From JAAXHF01 sp963665955 (lineage in GTDB: Bacteria > Desulfobacterota > Binatia > Bin18), in contig OZ246887.1 of assembly GCA_965231765.1 (NCBI GenBank), positions 4,402,001 to 4,466,000 of the forward strand: a stretch of 64,000 nt of DNA. Reading direction: 5' to 3'. Shown here one piece after another: positions 59,966-64,000 of the stretch. Numbering within the stretch: position 1 is the stretch's first letter; each line of letters starts with the position of its first letter. A program made the position numbers and the translations under genes. The notes under the pieces are model-generated. The model did not search any database. It was not told where the DNA came from and was given only the letters and a program-made list of their open reading frames with translations.

Positions 59966-60904
59966 ATGATGAACTATTCTGTCCCTTTCAAAGGCATCTC
60001 GTATATGGTCGCGACCATCTTTTTGCTGTCGGCCAGTGATGCCGCGGCAAAGTGGTTGGTGCCGCACTATCCGGCCATCCAGATTGTGTGTGTGCGGGCG
60101 CTGCTGGGCGTGGGACCGGCGCTGGCGGTGGTGCTGTGGGAGCAGGGACGCCGGGGGTTGGCGACGTCCCATCTGCTCGCCCACGCGGTCCGCTCGGTGC
60201 TGATGCTGGTGTCGTGGCTGCTGTTCATCATTGCCCTGCGTTCCATATCGCTGGCCAACGCCTATACCCTGGTGTTCGGCGCCCCACTGTTCATGACCCT
60301 GTTTGCTCGGATCTTTCTCGGCGAGCGGGTCTCCCACTCACGCTGGGTGGCCGTGGTCGGCGGGTTTCTCGGCGTGCTGATCGTGCTGTCGCCGGCCAGC
60401 CTGGGGTTCAGTGCTGCCGCCTTCGTCGCCCTGTTGGCCGCTGTGGTCTGGGCGGTGACCAGCCTGGTCGCCCGCCGTCTCAGCCAGGACGAGCCGAGCA
60501 CCCGGATTTTGTTCTACTATATGGCCGTCAGCGCCATTGTGACCCTGCCTTTTGCCGCCGCTAGCTGGACGCCCATTGCCCCGGCCCACGTGCCAATCTT
60601 TCTCGTCACCGGCATCATTGGGGTTGCCGCCCACTGGCTGCTGGCCCAGGCTTTCCGTTACGGGGAAGTCTCCTTAATCGCGCCGTTTGAATACACCGGG
60701 CTGGTGTGGGCCATGGTGTTGGGCTATTGGTTGTGGGGTGACGTCCCGAGCGCCGGCGTGTTGGGCGGCGGCGCGCTGATCATTGCCAGCGGCATATACA
60801 TGGTCCGCCGTGAAGGCGGACAGGCCGAAGTCCGGCGGGTTGAAGCGCATTCTCCGCCTGCTCAGCCCTCATCTTCGGCCTCTTCGGTATCCTCTGCATC
60901 CTGA
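59966..60904 (+). CDS. EamA/DMT-family transporter
   Basis: 312 residues with ten predicted membrane helices in two repeated halves. ISYMVATIFLLSASDAAAKW starts the first EamA unit, VGFLGVLIVLSP-type glycine-rich segments close it (VVGGFLGVLIVLSPASLG), and FAALLAAVVWAVTSLVARRL-type sequence opens the second, which ends near GEVSLIAPFEYTGLVWAMVL. The family exports amino acids, nucleosides or metabolites. The C-terminal Ser-rich tail is soluble. GC content is higher than the genes to its left, and a 17-base gap precedes the oligopeptidase gene. Confidence 0.88.
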   Translation: MMNYSVPFKGISYMVATIFLLSASDAAAKWLVPHYPAIQIVCVRALLGVGPALAVVLWEQGRRGLATSHLLAHAVRSVLMLVSWLLFIIALRSISLANAYTLVFGAPLFMTLFARIFLGERVSHSRWVAVVGGFLGVLIVLSPASLGFSAAAFVALLAAVVWAVTSLVARRLSQDEPSTRILFYYMAVSAIVTLPFAAASWTPIAPAHVPIFLVTGIIGVAAHWLLAQAFRYGEVSLIAPFEYTGLVWAMVLGYWLWGDVPSAGVLGGGALIIASGIYMVRREGGQAEVRRVEAHSPPAQPSSSASSVSSAS

Positions 60905-60921
60905 CCCTAAAAGGAGCCCGC

Positions 60922-62976
60922 ATGCCTGTCCCGGTACCACCGGTGGCGACACCGATTCATCACAAACTGACCGCTCATGGCCATACCCGGATCGATCCCT
61001 ACTACTGGCTGCGGGAAAAAAGCAATCCCGCCGTCATCGGCTATCTGGAAGCCGAAAACGCCCATACCGAAGCGGTGATGGCGCATACCTCAGATCTACA
61101 GCAGCAGTTGTACGCTGAAATGCTGGGTCGTATTCAGGAAACTGACCTGTCGGTCCCAGTGAAAAAGGGCGAGTTTTCCTATTATTCACGAACTGAAGAA
61201 GGAAAACAGTATCCTATCTATTGCCGTAAACCCAGCAACGGCGCAGAACCTGAAGCTATTCTGCTCGACCTGAATGCCCAGGCAGAAGGCCACGAGTACC
61301 TGCGGCTCGGTGTGTATGAAGTCAGCCCTGACCATACGCTCTTAGCCTACTCGCTTGATACCGATGGCTCGGAAGACTATACGATTTTTGTCAAAGACTT
61401 GGCCACCGGTGAGCACCTGCCAGACCAGATTCCCAATACGACCTACTCTCTGGAATGGGCCAACGATAACCAGACCCTGTTTTACACCACCCAGGATGCG
61501 GCCAAACGTCCGCATAAACTGCACCGCCATATATTGAGGACAGACGTCAGCCAAGACGTTGAACTGTACCACGAGACGGATGAGTCGTATCGGGTGAATT
61601 TATATACGACGAAAGATCGGGCCTATATTGTCTTATACGTCGGTAGCATTGAAACAACACAAGTCTCAGTACTGTCGGCGGATACCCCTTTGGCGGCCTT
61701 TCAGCTTATTCATCCCCGTCAGACAGGGATGCGTTATCATGTTGAGCACCGGAATGGCACATTTTATATTCTGACCAATGATGCGGCCAAGAATTTCAAA
61801 CTGATGACGGCTCCGGCTGCGCACTCAACAAAAGAGTCATGGCAAGAGTATGTGCCGCATCGGGAAGCAGTCAAACTCGACGACATCGACGTCTTTGCGG
61901 ACCAGCTTGTCCTGTATGAACGTGAAAACGGGCTGCGCACCTTACGGGTGAGACATTTTGAGAGCGGCGAAGAACATGTCGTCGATTTTCCAGAGCCCGT
62001 GTATACGTTTTCCCAGGCCAGCAATCCTGAATTTCAAACCCACACCTTGCGCTTTACGTATATGTCGCTGACAACCCCTGACTCTGTTTTCGACTACGAT
62101 ATGGGCAAGCGGACGCGCGAACTCAAAAAACAGAAGCCGGTGCTAGGTGGGTTTAACGCTAATGACTACCAGTCGGAACGGGTGTTTGGCATGGCCCAGG
62201 ACGGCACCCAAATTCCAATTTCCCTGGTGTATAAAAAGGGTCTGGTCCGGGATGGATCCCACCCGTGCGTGTTGTATGGTTATGGCTCGTATGGGTCGAG
62301 CATGGACCCGTGGTTTGCCAGTAATCGGCTCAGTTTATTAGAGCGAGGTTTTGTCTATGCCATTGCCCATATCCGGGGCGGTGAAGAGATGGGCCGGCAC
62401 TGGTACGACCAGGGCAAACTGCTGAACAAAACAAACACCTTCACGGACTTCATTGTGTGTGGTGAGACCTTAATTGCCAGAAAGTATACCAGTAGTGATA
62501 AACTGGCAATCATGGGCGGCAGTGCAGGTGGTTTGCTGATCGGCGCTGTGCTTAATATGGCTCCATCGTTGGCCAAGGTTGCCGTCGCTCAAGTGCCGTT
62601 TGTTGACGTGCTGACGACAATGTTGGACGAATCGATTCCTTTGACCGTGGGAGAATACGAGGAATGGGGCAATCCGAATGTGAAACAGTTTTATGACTAT
62701 ATGTTGTCCTACTCACCATATGACAATGTTGAGGCTCAGGAGTATCCACACGTATTGATCACTGCCGGGCTCAACGACCCACGCGTCCAATACTGGGAGC
62801 CAGCCAAATGGGCGGCAAAGCTGCGGACAACCAAGATTGATACCAACCGCTTACTCCTCAAGACTAATATGGGGTCGGGGCACGGCGGGGCGTCGGGACG
62901 CTACGACTTCTTAAAAGAGATGGCCTTTGAGTATGCGTTTATTTTGGACACGCTGACAGGGCTGAGCGACGCCTAG
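60922..62976 (+). CDS. ptrB: oligopeptidase B (S9A serine peptidase)
   Basis: 684 residues, standard for oligopeptidase B. The N-terminal part is a seven-bladed beta-propeller (for example YEVSPDHTLLAYSLDTDGSE) that limits substrates to short peptides. The C-terminal alpha/beta-hydrolase domain holds the Ser in IMGGSAGGLLIGAV, the Asp in LITAGLNDPRVQYWEP and the His in GSGHGGASGRYDF. It cleaves after basic residues in small peptides. AAAAGGAG precedes ATG 60922. A small stem follows the gene. Confidence 0.94.
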   Translation: MPVPVPPVATPIHHKLTAHGHTRIDPYYWLREKSNPAVIGYLEAENAHTEAVMAHTSDLQQQLYAEMLGRIQETDLSVPVKKGEFSYYSRTEEGKQYPIYCRKPSNGAEPEAILLDLNAQAEGHEYLRLGVYEVSPDHTLLAYSLDTDGSEDYTIFVKDLATGEHLPDQIPNTTYSLEWANDNQTLFYTTQDAAKRPHKLHRHILRTDVSQDVELYHETDESYRVNLYTTKDRAYIVLYVGSIETTQVSVLSADTPLAAFQLIHPRQTGMRYHVEHRNGTFYILTNDAAKNFKLMTAPAAHSTKESWQEYVPHREAVKLDDIDVFADQLVLYERENGLRTLRVRHFESGEEHVVDFPEPVYTFSQASNPEFQTHTLRFTYMSLTTPDSVFDYDMGKRTRELKKQKPVLGGFNANDYQSERVFGMAQDGTQIPISLVYKKGLVRDGSHPCVLYGYGSYGSSMDPWFASNRLSLLERGFVYAIAHIRGGEEMGRHWYDQGKLLNKTNTFTDFIVCGETLIARKYTSSDKLAIMGGSAGGLLIGAVLNMAPSLAKVAVAQVPFVDVLTTMLDESIPLTVGEYEEWGNPNVKQFYDYMLSYSPYDNVEAQEYPHVLITAGLNDPRVQYWEPAKWAAKLRTTKIDTNRLLLKTNMGSGHGGASGRYDFLKEMAFEYAFILDTLTGLSDA

Positions 62977-62981
62977 CGGTA

Positions 62982-62995
62982 CCCCTGATGAGGGG
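62982..62995. terminator. short stem after the oligopeptidase gene
   Basis: CCCCT (62982-62986) pairs with AGGGG (62991-62995) around GATG, six bases after the stop codon. It is short and lacks a T-run, so it is only a weak candidate terminator. The rest of the gap to 63197 shows no gene. Confidence 0.3.
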
Positions 62996-63197
62996 CGGCC
63001 TGGATACAGTGCGAACGATTGTACGCCCACTGCAAGCGGCCCAAGGCGTCAATGGCGAGTGTCTGCTCCGGTGCCGTAAGGAGCGAAGACATATGAAGAT
63101 AGCCCGACTGTCCTGTTCGTCCTGATCTTTTGTGTACTGAAAGCCGCTCAAGACTTGCCGCAGCGATGAGCCCAGCTCAAAGCCTTGCAGACTGTTC

Positions 63198-64000
63198 CTA
63201 GCGGTGCCACTCCGGTCCGGCCCAGCCGCCGACCGGGGCGGGCGGGCCGGGCAGAATCTGGCGCAGATAGTGGGCTATGCCTCGGTCCTGTTTCCAGTGG
63301 CGCGGATAGCCAAGCGAGACCTCCTCAAACCGTACCCCGTCGCGCCAGTCGGTCGCCCGCATATGCAGGTGGCCGGACACTACCGCCAGAACCCGGAAAC
63401 GTCGGTGCCAGTCTTCGGTCTGTGCGGTCCCGCACCAAATCGCAAAACGTGGAATCTGGGACAGACGGATCAGGTCTTGGCGGAACGGAAAATGGTTCAC
63501 CAGCACCAGCGGATACTCGGTCGACACGTGGGACAGGCGTTCTTCGGTCAGCCTATAGCGTGCCTGACACCAGGCTGGGATAGAGGGGTAGGGGGCAGGC
63601 GACAGCCGCTTTTCATCGGCGCACAGCACGCCCGATTCCTGCGCCCAAGCCACCGCTCGATGAGCCGGAATATGGGCCGGACGAAAACTGTAATCGTACA
63701 GCAAAAACAGTGGGGCCAGGACACACGGCCCGCCTTCGCCGGTCCAGACCGGATACGGATCTTCGGGAGTCAGGACCTCATGCGAGCGACACACGGAGAC
63801 GAGCTGCTGATATTTTTCCTGCCCACGCACGGGGCAGCCGTCGGTCGGCACAGTCCACAGTTCGTGGTTGCCGGGAACCCAAACGAGCTGCCGAAAGCGG
63901 GGGGTCAGCACGCGAAAGGCAAACGCCAAATGCTCGGTTGTCTCGCCCACATCACCGCCAAGGATAAGCCAGTCTTCTGGATGCGCGGGGAGCTGTTCCA
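63198..64000 (-). CDS. calcineurin-like metallophosphoesterase (5' end outside window)
   Basis: At least 267 residues; the frame stays open to the window edge and continues beyond it. The last in-window codons read LPAHPEDWLILGGDVGETTE, giving the GD-x-x-E motif, followed by FRQLVWVPGNHELWTVP (GNHE), LVNHFPFRQDL (His) and VVSGHLHMRATDWRDGVRFE (GHLH). These are the metal ligands of calcineurin-type phosphoesterases; the first Asp-x-His motif is off the edge. A GTG at 63950 should not be taken as the start because the conserved GGD motif lies upstream of it. Substrate unknown. Confidence 0.88.
   Translation of the reverse strand, partial: EQLPAHPEDWLILGGDVGETTEHLAFAFRVLTPRFRQLVWVPGNHELWTVPTDGCPVRGQEKYQQLVSVCRSHEVLTPEDPYPVWTGEGGPCVLAPLFLLYDYSFRPAHIPAHRAVAWAQESGVLCADEKRLSPAPYPSIPAWCQARYRLTEERLSHVSTEYPLVLVNHFPFRQDLIRLSQIPRFAIWCGTAQTEDWHRRFRVLAVVSGHLHMRATDWRDGVRFEEVSLGYPRHWKQDRGIAHYLRQILPGPPAPVGGWAGPEWHR

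Noticed and set aside
60052..60564. 170-aa plus-strand frame inside the EamA transporter gene
   Set aside because: Gly/Arg-rich out-of-frame product caused by high GC; the in-frame transporter is clear.

Overview
The window looks like chromosome from an uncultured Gram-negative bacterium. Evidence is a complete Kdo/LPS-transport block (kdsB, kdsA, lptC, lptA, lptB), sigma-54, the nitrogen-type PTS genes (ptsN, HPr, rapZ) and glnD. The order pyrG-kdsA-lptCAB-rpoN-ptsN-rapZ-ptsH resembles that of deltaproteobacteria-like lineages. Four luciferase-like (LLM) oxidoreductases, a CaiB/BaiF CoA-transferase, several SDRs and SnoaL/cupin proteins recall uncultured groups such as Tectomicrobia or Binatota. 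That placement is inference, not shown by any marker here. No rRNA, tRNA, CRISPR array, transposase or prophage was seen.

Layout. 1-6.3 kb: a giant gene encoding two complete UvrA proteins in one chain, then a small SnoaL-like gene. 6.4-8.4 kb: two accessory genes (a secreted Cys-repeat protein and a DUF5677-like protein). 8.4-13.6 kb: acyl-CoA/alcohol metabolism (crotonase, MeaB GTPase, Zn alcohol dehydrogenase, SnoaL, NtaA-type LLM). 13.6-14.7 kb: an AT-rich ATP-grasp ligase preceded by a 68-residue peptide gene. 14.8-19.2 kb: glnS, an LLM enzyme, and an FprA-type ferredoxin-NADP reductase behind a possible RNA-switch hairpin set.

34.3-19.2 kb (minus strand): one long, tightly overlapping run kdsB-pyrG-kdsA-lptC-lptA-lptB-rpoN-ptsN-rapZ-ptsH-metK-ahcY-glnD-xerD. 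It joins envelope synthesis, sigma-54/nitrogen control and the methyl cycle. A mutY without its C-terminal domain lies upstream. 35-39.7 kb: small unknown genes and two tandem GT39-type membrane glycosyltransferases. 39.8-50 kb: a K+-dependent-type membrane pyrophosphatase faces an Mrp-type cation/proton antiporter cluster with a split MrpA and three NuoL/M/N-like subunits. Pyrophosphate-driven ion pumping and Mrp exchange would share the same ion gradients.

50-64 kb: accessory catabolic genes (cupins, SnoaL, LLM, SDR, CoA-transferase, FAD monooxygenase, EamA exporter, oligopeptidase B) and a metallophosphoesterase running off the right edge. Inside this region an AT-rich gene for an exported protein sits between two diverged 141-bp direct repeats. 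The repeats cover the end of an SDR gene and the start of the FAD-monooxygenase gene, which is a scar of insertion or duplication.
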